Of a stretch of 52,903 nucleotides of DNA, positions 1-9,136 are shown piece by piece. Each line of letters opens with the position of its first letter. Within the stretch, counting starts at the first letter, position 1. A program made the position numbers and the translations under genes. Location: NCBI GenBank assembly GCA_001567085.1, contig LMZS01000150.1, positions 1 to 52,903 on the forward strand, read 5' to 3'. The DNA comes from Chloroflexi bacterium OLB15 (GTDB taxonomy: Bacteria > Chloroflexota > Anaerolineae > Aggregatilineales > Phototrophicaceae). Under the pieces are notes generated by a model. The model saw only the letters and a list, made by a program, of their open reading frames with translations. It ran no database searches and was not told the origin of the DNA.

Positions 1-37
1 GATTCCCTTCCCCCGTTTGCGTGGGAGGAAGGGAATC
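1..37 (-). terminator. hairpin, probable terminator of the siderophore-interacting protein gene
   Basis: A perfect 11-bp inverted repeat (GATTCCCTTCC at 1-11, GGAAGGGAATC at 27-37) lies just past the stop codon of the leftward gene ending at 70. The U-tract needed for an intrinsic terminator would lie outside the window, so termination is inferred from position. Confidence 0.5.
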
Positions 38-69
38 AGCTAGCGCCTCAAGTGAACCCCTGCGTTCCG

Positions 70-837
70 TTAGCTCCAGTAACCCATCGTTACTATAGAG
101 TGTTTGGGCAACTGTCGTTCATCCAGCAGATAACGACGGATGGCCTTTATCGCGTGCTGTTCACCTGCCGCCCAAACATAACCACTGCCATCCGGCCATG
201 CGAAGCTGCGCAGCGCCTGTTCAAGCAGCCGACTTTGTTTAGCGGGCACGTCACCGCGATGCAGCCATTGAACTGCGGCCTGCGCTTTGAGATTCAGCGG
301 CACTTCATCACTGGGATCAGTGACTTCGATGAATGCGTAGGCGCGGCTGGTTTCAGGGAGCGATTCCAATATTGCGGCGATTGCCGGGAGCGCGCTTTCA
401 TCGCCAGCCAATACCTGCCAACTTGCCCCCTGATCCCCCTTGTAATCGTGGCGCGGGCCGATGAAACCCACCTGATCACCCGCGCGGGCAGTGCGCGCCC
501 AAACCGAGCCAACGGTGTCGCCATGCAGAAAAACATCAACGTCTATTTCGGCGGTGGCGGGGTGGAAATTGCGGATCGTGTAGGCACGCACCTTAAACGG
601 ATTTTTGCGACTGGGAAGCATAATGTACTGGGGAACGAGCGCTTTGCTGCCCGCTTCAGGGATATACAACTTGATAGCATCGCCGGGAACATGCCGATCT
701 GCCAGCAGATGCAGGCTTTCGCCACCGAGCGTAACACGGCGCATATGCGGCGTAATATCTACTACCCGCACAACATTGACGATTGAGCGAAACATTGGCG
801 TTTTAGCCCTGACCTGTATTTCTTCCTGCGTAACCAT
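70..837 (-). CDS. siderophore-interacting protein (ViuB-like FAD/NAD(P)H ferric reductase)
   Basis: The product has 255 residues, the usual size for cytoplasmic siderophore-interacting proteins. These use FAD and NAD(P)H to reduce ferric siderophores and release iron. The N-terminal beta-barrel carries the flavin motif RAYTIR at residues 84-89. The C-terminal half has the family pattern AGDESALPAI, then VWAAGEQHAIKAIRRYL, and ends in the typical GYW. The ATG at 837 is preceded by AAAGGA at a rather long spacing. It is monocistronic, and no siderophore transporter or synthesis gene is nearby. The family assignment is strong; the siderophore is unknown. Confidence 0.9.
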   Translation of the reverse strand: MVTQEEIQVRAKTPMFRSIVNVVRVVDITPHMRRVTLGGESLHLLADRHVPGDAIKLYIPEAGSKALVPQYIMLPSRKNPFKVRAYTIRNFHPATAEIDVDVFLHGDTVGSVWARTARAGDQVGFIGPRHDYKGDQGASWQVLAGDESALPAIAAILESLPETSRAYAFIEVTDPSDEVPLNLKAQAAVQWLHRGDVPAKQSRLLEQALRSFAWPDGSGYVWAAGEQHAIKAIRRYLLDERQLPKHSIVTMGYWS

Positions 838-1013
838 ACTGCCACGTTATCCTTTTAATGAGCGGTATTAAAGCGGATAAAAAGCAATACTAAAGGGTAC
901 GCAGGGAGAAATTCCACGCAGTGGGTTAATGTAGAAGCACTACAGTGAGAAAATGAGGAATTAACGTTGATCAGCAGCGATCATACAGGCGTGAAAATCA
1001 ACAGAAACAGGCG

Positions 1014-1673
1014 CTAAAACACAGTTCCCGGCGGAATATTCACGCTGGACATGCTTCCACTGGTCACCGCCTGCCGCTTCAGATCGCGCAGATGGCGCAA
1101 ATGGCGGCGGCGCAGCACAAACACATAAATCAGGATGCCCAACGCGGTCATCACCATTGCCACAAGCAGGCCGATCAGCAGGGAGACAGCGACCCGCGCA
1201 ACCTGTTCAGGATCGCCCAGATAGATGGGCAAGCCGAACAAGCCCCGCCTTGCGGGTGCAGCGTTTTCAACGATCACCGGTTTCGCGCCATACTCAACCA
1301 ACAGAGGCACGCCGCCAGCAATGATGGTGCGCTCAAATTCAGACGCGCCGGTTGGATCATAGTCTGCGCTGGTGATGAGCACCGTGTAATCACCGGGGGC
1401 AATATCCTGAAAGCCGATTAGCCCCTGTGAAGCGGTTGGCACATCATCCAGCAAGGCAGTAGCGACCACTACCCCATCCTGATTCAACAACTGTACGGCA
1501 ACCCCTCGCGTGATAAGCGGTTCCCCTGTGTCTAGTACTGCATTGGCGTTGGTATCTTCGTAAAAACGCACCCAAAGCAGCGGGCTACCTTGAGCCGCCG
1601 CTTGTGGCGTATAAGGGGCGGATGCCAATATCATCAGGCAAAAGATGCTTGCAACGAAACCTATTTTCCGCAA
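1014..1673 (-). CDS. secreted, membrane-anchored protein with an SdrD-B/CNA-B-like domain
   Basis: The 219-residue product starts at a TTG preceded by a GAGAGA-type ribosome site. It opens with a signal peptide ending near AAAQG. Residues 33-120 resemble the prealbumin-like SD-repeat B domain: a DTNANAVLDTGE calcium-loop-like segment, then FQDIAPGDYTVLIT. A transmembrane helix at about 160-190 follows and then a short basic tail (RRRHLRHLRDLKR), so the beta domain should face outward. The function is unknown; a surface or adhesion role is only a guess. Confidence 0.7.
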   Translation of the reverse strand: MRKIGFVASIFCLMILASAPYTPQAAAQGSPLLWVRFYEDTNANAVLDTGEPLITRGVAVQLLNQDGVVVATALLDDVPTASQGLIGFQDIAPGDYTVLITSADYDPTGASEFERTIIAGGVPLLVEYGAKPVIVENAAPARRGLFGLPIYLGDPEQVARVAVSLLIGLLVAMVMTALGILIYVFVLRRRHLRHLRDLKRQAVTSGSMSSVNIPPGTVF

Positions 1674-1808
1674 GATATTGTCTCTCTAATCTGTGGGTTT
1701 TTATGCCCGTTCACATACAGGCCATTATAGCTTAATTGAACGCGCCGCCTACGTTCTGCCTTCGCATCATAAATAATCATAAAATCGCCATTGGTTATGT
1801 GAAAGATG

Positions 1809-1817
1809 TGCTATAGT
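1809..1817 (+). promoter_or_regulatory. extended -10 promoter for the PPC protein at 1868
   Basis: TGC at 1809-1811 directly precedes TATAGT (1812-1817, five of six matches to the -10 consensus). The candidate -35, TTGGTT at 1791-1796, is weak and only 15 bases away, so this reads as an extended -10 promoter. Transcription would start near 1824, with the AGGAG ribosome site at 1855-1859. Confidence 0.45.
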
Positions 1818-1867
1818 GAGTTCAGTCTATGCCTAATCAAATGGACTTCATCTAAGGAGCATTACAA

Positions 1868-3274
1868 ATGCGAAAATGGTTAGTTGGAAGTGTGCTTGTT
1901 TCTAGCCTCATGCTTCCTTTGGCGGCATTTGCACAGGCAACGCCTACGCCTGTTGGCGAGCCTGTTGTAGAGGCCACCACAGAAGCGACGGAAGAAACGC
2001 AGGTTGTTCCGCCTCTCGGTTCTACAGTTAACACGACGCCGATATCTATTGGCGATACAGTGGTTGGCGAGCTGACTGAAGAGGAACCGGTTGCTTACTA
2101 CGCGTTCACGGGTGAAGCCGATACCCTCGTAACTATCACCCATCGTTCCGAAGACTTCGACAGCTATCTGGTGCTGCTTGATGCCGATATGGTCATGCTG
2201 GCGACCAATGATGACGGCGCAGGCGATCTTGACTCGCTGATCACTTTTACGCTGCCGGAAGATGGCGAATACATCATTCAGGTTGACAGCTACGGCCATT
2301 ACAACGGCAGCACCGCAGGCGTTGGTGAATACGAACTTTCGCTGGCGACTATCGAACAAGATGTGATCGAATACGGTGAAGTCGTAGACGGCGACCTGAC
2401 CACTTCGGCGCTGGAAGCCTACTATGTTTTCCGGGGTTCAGCCGGAGACAGCGTTTCCATCACCATGATCTCCGATGATTTCGACACCTATTTGTACCTG
2501 TACGACGAAGATGGTTTTGAGCTGGCCTACAATGATGATGGCGCGGGTAACCTCGATTCCCGCATCGGCCCCTTCACGCTGCCTTCAGATGGCGATTACC
2601 GCATTACAGCCACCAGCCTCAGCCACTCCTCAACTGGCAGCTTTACCTTATCGCTCAATATGGTCTCCCTGGAGCAAATTGCCTTTGGTGATACGGCAAC
2701 GGGTGAGATCAGCGGCGGCAGCCCGGCGTACTTCAGCTTTGATGCAGCAGCAGGCGACGTGATCAACATCAGCGTAGACAGCGAAGCTGACACCAACATG
2801 ACGCTGAGCGATCCCTACGGCTATGTCGTAATTTCCGATGAAGATGGTGGCGCGGGCAACAACCCCGAAATCACTGATTATGTGGTTTCGAGCGAAGGCA
2901 CCTACACTATCGCCGTTGGTTCCACGTTTGCCGAAGCAGCGAGTTTTGAGCTGTCGCTTTCACGCGCAGAAATCCCCTCGCTGAACGATGGCCCGTTAAC
3001 CCTGAATTTCTCGTCATCAGGAAACTCCCGCACTGCCGTGTTTACCGCTGAGGCAGGCCAGACGATTACCCTGACGCTCGCTGCAAGCACAGAATTCTCG
3101 CCCAACGTAGATATTTTGCAGGGTGGCAGTTCACTGTCTTATGGCAGCGCCAGCTATGTGACCGGCTTCAGCCTGACTCTGACAGTGCCGGACGATGGCG
3201 AAGTACGCTTCAATATCAATGATTACAGCTACACCTCTGTCACGGTAACTGCGAGCGTAGAAGTTACCGAGTAA
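1868..3274 (+). CDS. secreted protein with three PPC-type beta-sandwich domains
   Basis: The product has 468 residues. A signal peptide ends at AFAQA, followed by a short Thr/Glu-rich spacer. Three repeats of about 110 residues follow, with the bacterial pre-peptidase C-terminal (PPC) signature: a YYAFTG or YYVFRG strand, a DFDSYLVLLD or DFDTYLYLYD strand, a NDDGAGDLDS or NDDGAGNLDS loop, and a closing GxYxIxVxS strand. The third repeat is more divergent, and a fourth beta-rich tail lacks the Asp motif. AGGAG at 1855-1859 sets the ATG. No catalytic domain is present, so this is a stand-alone PPC protein, probably binding or structural at the cell surface. Confidence 0.8.
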   Translation: MRKWLVGSVLVSSLMLPLAAFAQATPTPVGEPVVEATTEATEETQVVPPLGSTVNTTPISIGDTVVGELTEEEPVAYYAFTGEADTLVTITHRSEDFDSYLVLLDADMVMLATNDDGAGDLDSLITFTLPEDGEYIIQVDSYGHYNGSTAGVGEYELSLATIEQDVIEYGEVVDGDLTTSALEAYYVFRGSAGDSVSITMISDDFDTYLYLYDEDGFELAYNDDGAGNLDSRIGPFTLPSDGDYRITATSLSHSSTGSFTLSLNMVSLEQIAFGDTATGEISGGSPAYFSFDAAAGDVINISVDSEADTNMTLSDPYGYVVISDEDGGAGNNPEITDYVVSSEGTYTIAVGSTFAEAASFELSLSRAEIPSLNDGPLTLNFSSSGNSRTAVFTAEAGQTITLTLAASTEFSPNVDILQGGSSLSYGSASYVTGFSLTLTVPDDGEVRFNINDYSYTSVTVTASVEVTE

Positions 3275-3290
3275 CCTGCTTTCACGCTAT

Positions 3291-3324
3291 AAAACAGGGG
3301 GGCGAAATGCTCCCCTGTTTTGAT
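3291..3324 (+). terminator. rho-independent terminator after the PPC gene
   Basis: A 10-bp stem pairs AAAACAGGGG (3291-3300) with CCCCTGTTTT (3312-3321) around an 11-base loop. It lies 17 bases past the stop and runs into TTTTGATT. Confidence 0.75.
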
Positions 3325-3441
3325 TCCACTTTGGGGCGGCACTATCGCTCATAGCCAATCTATAAGTACAATCCAAGAAAGTATCACAGTCGTTCTGCCC
3401 CAACACATTCAATCTCAGTTGTTGCCAAATACACAGAAATA

Positions 3442-4278
3442 ATGACCTTAGCTGCTTCCAACCAACTATCCACGCGCCGCGCCGAATTTCTTGGCGGCGC
3501 TAAAGCGACAATCCCCATGATTGTTGGCGCTATGCCTTTCGGCATCATCTTCGGCGCGCTGGCGATCACCAATGGGCTTTCGCCCGTCGCGGCGCAAGCT
3601 TTATCGCTGCTGGTATTTGCTGGATCATCGCAATTTGTGGGCGTGGGGTTGGTCGCTGGCGGCGCATCGCTGCCAGTGATCTGGCTAACGACGTTTGTGG
3701 TCAATGTGCGTCATGCGCTGTATTCAACCTCGCTTGCGCCCTATGTAAAGCATCTGCCCCAACGATGGGTGCTGCCGCTGGCCTTCTGGCTGACGGACGA
3801 AACCTTCCTGATCGTAATCAAGCATTACGAAGATCCGTCTCAGTCGCCGTATAAACATTACTACTACTTTGGCTCAGCAATTTCGATGTATCTCAATTGG
3901 CAGTTATGCACGTTAATCGGCATCTTTTTCGGCTCAGCAGTGCCCGATCCCGCGCGCTGGGGGCTGGATTTCGCGATGAGCGCCACTTTCATCGGCATGA
4001 TGATCCCCTCAATCAAAAATCGGCCTTCATTAGCGGCGGTACTGGTCGCGGCGGTGGTGGCTGTGGCAGCGCAACCGCTTCCAAACCAGCTATGGCTGAT
4101 CCTGGCAACCTTGTGCGGGGTGGCCGCAGGGGTGATCACCGAGCGCCACAGCAAGCGCAAACCGCAACCGGAAACAGCGCTCGAAGAAGCGAGAGAGTGG
4201 GTTGAGATGGCGGATCGCCTCGATCTTAACAGCAAAGCTGCTTCAAGCGACCCCACATCTGATTCCACGCTGCAATGA
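3442..4278 (+). CDS. azlC: AzlC-family branched-chain amino acid exporter subunit
   Basis: The product is a 278-residue membrane protein. AzlC is the large subunit of the two-component AzlCD exporters for branched-chain amino acids and analogues. The family motifs are clear: [13 protein letters not shown] near residue 30, the [12 protein letters not shown] segment, [13 protein letters not shown] and WLTDETF. Several hydrophobic helices follow, and then a hydrophilic tail of about 45 residues that exceeds the usual family length. The small partner AzlD normally follows directly; here the next gene is convergent with a 1-base gap, so AzlC is orphaned in this window. No strong Shine-Dalgarno site was seen before the ATG. 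Confidence 0.85.
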   Translation: MTLAASNQLSTRRAEFLGGAKATIPMIVGAMPFGIIFGALAITNGLSPVAAQALSLLVFAGSSQFVGVGLVAGGASLPVIWLTTFVVNVRHALYSTSLAPYVKHLPQRWVLPLAFWLTDETFLIVIKHYEDPSQSPYKHYYYFGSAISMYLNWQLCTLIGIFFGSAVPDPARWGLDFAMSATFIGMMIPSIKNRPSLAAVLVAAVVAVAAQPLPNQLWLILATLCGVAAGVITERHSKRKPQPETALEEAREWVEMADRLDLNSKAASSDPTSDSTLQ

Positions 4279-4279
4279 C

Positions 4280-5089
4280 TTAGCCGTCGTTAAAGCGTTC
4301 TTCCAGCCAATCTTCAATTCGCTGTGCCACCATTTCCCATCGCGGTTCAAGCATTATATCGTGAGCTAAATTCGGCAGTATGTCTATCTGCGCATCGTAA
4401 GCACGCGCGGTCGCGATCACTTCATTTATTGTGAACACACGATCATCAGCCGCGCCGATAACCAGCATGGGGATGTTCTTATCTCTGATCTTTTTACGAC
4501 GCGGCAGCGCCAAGAGAAATGTGTCTGGCAGAATGCGAAATGACTCGTTCTGTACCAACGCGCTGTAAATATCTATATCTGCTTGCGGCGTATCGGGAGA
4601 GAAAAACGCCTGACGCGCCAGTTCCGGCGTTTTCACAACCTCAATCAAACTCAGCTTGAATACTGCTTTGAAAAACGGTATTGGCATTCGCCAAAGAGTT
4701 TTGAAAACGAATTTACCTGAGCCTGATGGCGGGATTGAGGCTAGCAGCACCACGCCGGGAAGCGCATGATTTTCGAGATATTTTTGAGTAATAAAACCGC
4801 CCATTGAATGGGCGATAATCACTGGTGGTTCCGGCAGCGTGGCGACAACCTGATGAACATCATCTACATAAGCGGCGATAGATGTCCAGCGTAATTTGTC
4901 GCCACCCTCGCTTTTGCCATGCCCTCGCAAACTGAGGGCATAACAATCCCAGCCTTTGCCAGCAAAATATGGGAGAAAATGCTCATCCCAACACCACGCG
5001 CCATGCCATGCGCCGTGAACGAATAACAGCGGCGGGCGGTTTTCCCGCCCCTGCGCTGCCGGGCGATGGATAAGCTCCAGATCAGGCAT
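4280..5089 (-). CDS. alpha/beta hydrolase, lysophospholipase/esterase-like
   Basis: This is a 269-residue alpha/beta-hydrolase-fold enzyme. It shows the oxyanion-hole HGAWHG motif near residue 25, the nucleophile elbow AHSMGGF (catalytic Ser), an Asp in GAADDRV, and the catalytic His in LAHDIM near the C terminus. A lid-like insertion with basic and aromatic residues (LWRMPIPFFKAVFKLS) suggests a lipophilic ester substrate, which is inference. The ATG lies 3 bases past the stop of the acidic secreted protein upstream, so the two are probably co-translated. Confidence 0.85.
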   Translation of the reverse strand: MPDLELIHRPAAQGRENRPPLLFVHGAWHGAWCWDEHFLPYFAGKGWDCYALSLRGHGKSEGGDKLRWTSIAAYVDDVHQVVATLPEPPVIIAHSMGGFITQKYLENHALPGVVLLASIPPSGSGKFVFKTLWRMPIPFFKAVFKLSLIEVVKTPELARQAFFSPDTPQADIDIYSALVQNESFRILPDTFLLALPRRKKIRDKNIPMLVIGAADDRVFTINEVIATARAYDAQIDILPNLAHDIMLEPRWEMVAQRIEDWLEERFNDG

Positions 5090-5092
5090 CTG

Positions 5093-6382
5093 CTATTCGC
5101 CGCCATCGCCTGTCTCATCAACCACTTCCGGCTCAGGCTCACCTTCTAGTTCGCCGTCTGAAACCTGATCCGACCCTTCAGAGTCGGCAAATTCGCCGCT
5201 GTCATCTTCTATAAAGTTTTCGTCTATAGAAGCATCATCAACAGCTTCGCCCTCATCAAACGATGCATCATCGGCAAACATTGCCTCATAATCATCGTTT
5301 ATATCTGCATTGATGAGATCAAGGTCAAGCCCAAACTCATCAGCAAAGTAGGCCAGATCGTCATCAGAGTAGCCGAAAGAATCGGCCATTGCGGCGATAA
5401 ACGCTTCATCAACATCAAAGAATTCAAGGTTCTCCTGCAAATAGGCATCAAGATCATCTAACGTGATGCCTTCTAATTCCGATGGGTCTACCCCGCTGGC
5501 AATGAAATCATCAAGCAGCGCGTCCAGCAAATAGGGGTCAATATCAGCCAGCAAGTCGAAATCGAGCATGCCTAGCATTTCAAGCTCTTCAGCATCGGGC
5601 ACATCAATTTCATAGCCCAGGATTGCTTCTGGCAATTCTTCAAATGTTTCCAGTATTACGCGTTCTTCCTCGCTGATGATCTCTTCTTCCGACCACGATT
5701 CCTCAATGATCATGCCCTGATCGTCTACCTCTGCCACACGGCTGAAGCCAGCCGGAATAACGGTGCCGTTTCCGGTGATGACACGCCCATCTAATGTGGA
5801 AACGCGCAATCCGCCATTTTCACTAGCGCGGAAATTGACAGTTGAGCCGATTGAGAAGTTCGCGCCATTCACATTCAGGTTCACATGCACATTTCGCGGC
5901 CCCTGAACTGTAAGCGAAGATGGGGGAACCTGACTGCACGAGGGCTGGCCAATGCCGGTTTGAACGATGAAAGACTGCATACCATCTGCGGCATTTTGGA
6001 GATTCACATCGCCCAACAGCACCATCGTCACGGTCTGGCCGGGAAGTGCTGCGGGAAGATTAGCCTGCGCTTTGATTACGGCGATGCCCCACACGCCCGA
6101 TGCTTGATCATATGGGCGGGTTGCAAGGGTGCTGAGTTGATCAATCTGAGCCAGTTCAGCGGGACGGGTGAAAAAACCCGCAGCGACAGGCACAGAAAAG
6201 GTCGCGTTCACCCCGTTATAGCCATAACAAGCGCCATTTTGAGGGACGGCCGCACAATTTTGCGCCATTAAACCTAACGCCTGCTGCACAAAATCGGCGC
6301 ATTGTGCATATGCCGCTGAAACGCCAAAAATCAGAATGAAAAAGCTCGTAAAAAATGCGATGCTGATACGATGGTGAATCAT
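5093..6382 (-). CDS. secreted protein with a FecR-like segment and a very acidic C-terminal half
   Basis: The product has 429 residues and begins with a signal peptide ending at AYAQC. Residues 20-215 are mixed, with six cysteines, and include a segment (STVNFRASENGGLRVSTLDG) like the FecR-type beta domains of Chloroflexota surface proteins. From about residue 220 to the end it is dominated by Asp and Glu, with alternating LDDLDAYL, DDDLAY and DIDPYLLDALL-like units, and it ends GDGGE. AGGGA sits seven bases before the ATG. I recognise no function; calcium or cation binding at the surface would fit the charge. It is the first gene of an operon with the hydrolase at 4280. Confidence 0.7.
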   Translation of the reverse strand: MIHHRISIAFFTSFFILIFGVSAAYAQCADFVQQALGLMAQNCAAVPQNGACYGYNGVNATFSVPVAAGFFTRPAELAQIDQLSTLATRPYDQASGVWGIAVIKAQANLPAALPGQTVTMVLLGDVNLQNAADGMQSFIVQTGIGQPSCSQVPPSSLTVQGPRNVHVNLNVNGANFSIGSTVNFRASENGGLRVSTLDGRVITGNGTVIPAGFSRVAEVDDQGMIIEESWSEEEIISEEERVILETFEELPEAILGYEIDVPDAEELEMLGMLDFDLLADIDPYLLDALLDDFIASGVDPSELEGITLDDLDAYLQENLEFFDVDEAFIAAMADSFGYSDDDLAYFADEFGLDLDLINADINDDYEAMFADDASFDEGEAVDDASIDENFIEDDSGEFADSEGSDQVSDGELEGEPEPEVVDETGDGGE

Positions 6383-6456
6383 ATTATGATCCCTGGCTAC
6401 AATAGGCCTAACTGATTCTGATTATACGCGGAGCAGCTTGAAAGGACGCATAAACG

Positions 6457-7113
6457 ATGCCGGTTGATGCCGTTATCTTTGATATGGATGGGGTGCTGGT
6501 AGACAGTGAAGCATACTGGTATCAATCGCGAATTGAATTTGCCGGGAAGCGCGGCAAAGCATGGTCTATGGACGATCAACATGCGGCGATGGGGCGCAGC
6601 ACGGTTGAATGGGCGCAGGTGATGAAAGACCGGTTAATGCTGGAGATGTCGCTGGATGATGTCATTGAGGAAGTGCGGGGCGGCGTGATTGCAAGGATCG
6701 AAACGCGACTGCCTTTACTTCCAGGGGCAATAGAGGCGGTACACAAAGCGGCAGCAGCGTATCCCGCAGCGCTCGCTTCAGGATCACCCACGCTGGTGAT
6801 TGATACCGTGATGAAGCTGACCGGGTTAAACAGCGTGTTTCGCACTATCGTTTATGGCGACGACATGAAACGCGGCAAGCCCGCACCGGATATTTATCTT
6901 GAGGCGGCTAAACGGTTGGGCATATCGCCAGAAAACTGCGTCGGAATCGAAGACTCCGTCAATGGCCTGAAATCGCTGAAGGCGGCGGGAATGTATGCGA
7001 TTGCCGTGCCCAGCCCCGGCTTCACCCTGCCCCCAACCGCGCTGGCACTGGCAGACCGGGTGCTAGGATCACTTGAAGAATTTTCAATCGCGCTGGTTGC
7101 GTCGCTTGAGTAG
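6457..7113 (+). CDS. HAD-superfamily phosphatase (beta-phosphoglucomutase-like subfamily)
   Basis: The 218-residue product has the HAD motif 1 FDMDGVLVDSE (nucleophile Asp9, acid Asp11), a helical cap of about 60 residues, motif II SGSPT, and the motif III/IV region KRGKPAPDIYLEAAKRLG followed by GIEDSVNGLKSLKAAGM. This layout is typical of sugar-phosphate phosphatases and beta-phosphoglucomutases. The physiological substrate cannot be read from the sequence. A ribosome site AAAGGA precedes the ATG. It converges on thrS, sharing the terminator between them. Confidence 0.85.
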   Translation: MPVDAVIFDMDGVLVDSEAYWYQSRIEFAGKRGKAWSMDDQHAAMGRSTVEWAQVMKDRLMLEMSLDDVIEEVRGGVIARIETRLPLLPGAIEAVHKAAAAYPAALASGSPTLVIDTVMKLTGLNSVFRTIVYGDDMKRGKPAPDIYLEAAKRLGISPENCVGIEDSVNGLKSLKAAGMYAIAVPSPGFTLPPTALALADRVLGSLEEFSIALVASLE

Positions 7114-7161
7114 CAGCTCTATGCCAATACGGCGCAAATGCCAGCTCGTTAGCAAAAAAAG

Positions 7162-7196
7162 TAAAACACCTCTGATCGTTAATCAGAGGTGTTTTA
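7162..7196. terminator. bidirectional terminator between the HAD gene and thrS
   Basis: A perfect 15-bp stem (7162-7176 with 7182-7196) closes a 5-base loop, CGTTA. On the minus strand it is followed by a T-rich tail with seven consecutive T, ideal for ending thrS. On the plus strand the four T of the stem end serve the HAD gene. Confidence 0.9.
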
Positions 7197-7222
7197 GCGT
7201 ATCACGCTCTAAAGTTCTGGTA

Positions 7223-9031
7223 TTACGTCAAACCCAATGATTTTTCAGCGACAACGCGATTGACCATCGTCTCGAACGCGCTGACAGGCATAGCGCCAAG
7301 ATCTTCGTCGCTACGCAGACGCACGCTGACAGCGTTAGCGGCAATGTCTTTGTCGCCCACAATCAGCAGATAAGGCACATGCAGTTCACGATGCTGGGCA
7401 ATCTTCGCGCCCATACGCGACTTGCCCGCATCTACTTCGACGCGCAGCCCCTGAGAACGCAAACGCGCGGCCACCTGATTAGCGTATTCCACGTGTTTAT
7501 CAGTGATCGGGATCATGACGACCTGCACAGGCATCAACCAGACCGGGAATTTGCCGTCGAAGTGCTCGATCAGGATGCCGATGAAGCGTTCAAGGCTGCC
7601 AAACGGCGCGCGATGAATCATCACGGGCTGCTGGCGGGTATTGTCCTCAGCCACATATTCCAGCTCAAAACGCGCAGGCAAATTGTAGTCCACCTGCACC
7701 GTGCCCAACTGCCAATTGCGTTTAAGCACATCGCGGAAGATGAAATCCAGCTTTGGCCCGTAGAAAGCTGCCTCGCCCTCTTCAACCGTATGATCCAACT
7801 CAAGATACTGGCAGGCTTGAATGATAGCGTTGGCTGCATTGTCCCACAGCGCATCATCACCGACGTATTTATCGCTTTGGGGATCGCGGATGCCCACGCG
7901 AGCGCGGAAGTCCGTGAGGCCGAGCGTGTTGAACACGTACTGGATCAGGCGAACGGCAGTGATGAATTCTTCCAGCAGTTGATCTGGCGTGACGAACAGA
8001 TGAGCATCGTCCACCGTGAAGCCGCGAACACGGGTTAAGCCGTGTAGTTCGCCGCTTTGCTCGTAGCGGTAGACGGTGCCAAATTCGGCATAGCGCACCG
8101 GCAGATCGCGGTAAGAGCGCATTTCGCTCTTATAGATCTGGATGTGGTGTGGGCAGTTCATCGGCTTGAGCAGGAACTCTTCGTCATCCACCACAATCGG
8201 ATCGTATTGGCTATCGCTGTAATACGGATAGTGACCAGACGTGCGATACAGATTCAGATTGCCGATGTGCGGCGTGACCACCGGCTCATAGCCATTTTGA
8301 ATTTGCACATCACGCAGCCAGCGTTCAAGCGTATCGCGCAAGATAGCGCCTTTGGGCTTCCAGAGCGGCAGGCCTTTGCCGACCAGCGGGCTGAAAGTGA
8401 ACAGGCCGAGTTTTTCGCCCACCACACGATGATCGCGGCGTTTGGCTTCTTCAAGGCGGTGCAAGTAATCCTGTAATTCTGCCGGCGTCTCGAAAGCCGT
8501 GCCGTAGATGCGGGTTAGCTGCTGGCGATTTTCATCACCACGCCAGTAGGCGCCAGCCGGCATTTTGTAGGTCACGTTGATCGCGTCCGGATTGATTTCT
8601 TTGGTGCTGGCAACGTGCGGGCCACGACATAAATCGGTGAAAGTATCCTGCGTATAGAGGGTGATTTTCTCAGCAGGAACAGCGATCTGTTCGCCGTTTT
8701 CGTCTACGCGGCCATCGGCCAGATCATTGATCAACTCGATTTTATAGGGCTGATCTTTGAAAACAGCGCGCGCTTCATCGGCGCTCACTTCGCGCACAGA
8801 GAAGGCGTGATTGCCGCGAATGATCTCTTTCATCCGATTTTCGACCCACTGCATATCTTCGTCAGTGGCAGGGCGCGGCAGTTCAAAATCGTAATAGAAG
8901 CCATCTTCGATGGGCGGACCAATCGCGATTTTAGCTTCAGGGAAACGTTCGAGCATCGCTTCGGCCATGATATGCGCGGCAGAATGGCGGATGCGATACA
9001 GTTGGCTGTCTTTATAAGATGCGTCGGACAT
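7223..9031 (-). CDS. thrS: threonine--tRNA ligase lacking the N-terminal TGS domain
   Basis: The 602-residue class II synthetase charges tRNA-Thr. It begins directly with the editing (N2) domain: HSAAH at residues 16-20 and the DLCRGPHV cysteine motif. The catalytic core has the MNCPHH zinc ligand, motif 2 around FGTVYRYEQSGELHGLTRVRG, MIHRAPFGS with motif 3 SLERFIGILIEH, and a C-terminal anticodon-binding domain. The roughly 60-residue TGS domain of classical ThrS is absent. A TTG twelve bases further upstream (9043) is also in frame, but it abuts the GGAG at 9044-9047, so ATG 9031 is chosen. An extended -10 promoter lies at 9068-9076. Confidence 0.95.
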   Translation of the reverse strand: MSDASYKDSQLYRIRHSAAHIMAEAMLERFPEAKIAIGPPIEDGFYYDFELPRPATDEDMQWVENRMKEIIRGNHAFSVREVSADEARAVFKDQPYKIELINDLADGRVDENGEQIAVPAEKITLYTQDTFTDLCRGPHVASTKEINPDAINVTYKMPAGAYWRGDENRQQLTRIYGTAFETPAELQDYLHRLEEAKRRDHRVVGEKLGLFTFSPLVGKGLPLWKPKGAILRDTLERWLRDVQIQNGYEPVVTPHIGNLNLYRTSGHYPYYSDSQYDPIVVDDEEFLLKPMNCPHHIQIYKSEMRSYRDLPVRYAEFGTVYRYEQSGELHGLTRVRGFTVDDAHLFVTPDQLLEEFITAVRLIQYVFNTLGLTDFRARVGIRDPQSDKYVGDDALWDNAANAIIQACQYLELDHTVEEGEAAFYGPKLDFIFRDVLKRNWQLGTVQVDYNLPARFELEYVAEDNTRQQPVMIHRAPFGSLERFIGILIEHFDGKFPVWLMPVQVVMIPITDKHVEYANQVAARLRSQGLRVEVDAGKSRMGAKIAQHRELHVPYLLIVGDKDIAANAVSVRLRSDEDLGAMPVSAFETMVNRVVAEKSLGLT

Positions 9032-9067
9032 AATACGACTCAACTCCGGTGGGATGTATTCTAAAAA

Positions 9068-9076
9068 ATTATACCA
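9068..9076 (-). promoter_or_regulatory. extended -10 promoter of thrS
   Basis: On the minus strand TGG immediately precedes a perfect TATAAT (9068-9073). No good -35 lies 17 bases upstream, which fits an extended -10 promoter. The predicted start near 9061 leaves a leader of about 30 bases, too short for a T-box. Confidence 0.65.
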
Positions 9077-9112
9077 GATGGCGGGATGAATGGGCGGGGA
9101 TGTCTACAGGCA

Positions 9113-9136
9113 AAGGGCGATTCGCAAATCGCCCTT
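9113..9136 (-). terminator. hairpin, likely terminator of the oxidase-ZIP operon
   Basis: A 10-bp perfect stem (AAGGGCGATT at 9113-9122, AATCGCCCTT at 9127-9136) with a 4-base loop lies about 90 bases past the ZIP stop and before the thrS promoter. The T-tract is short (TTT), so efficiency is uncertain. Confidence 0.5.

Noticed and set aside
52..786. 244-residue open frame on the plus strand
   Set aside because: It lies antisense over the siderophore-interacting protein gene, whose family motifs are clear; no family feature is seen in this frame.
9032..9112. T-box riboswitch before thrS
   Set aside because: The predicted leader is only about 30 bases, with no specifier or antiterminator structure.
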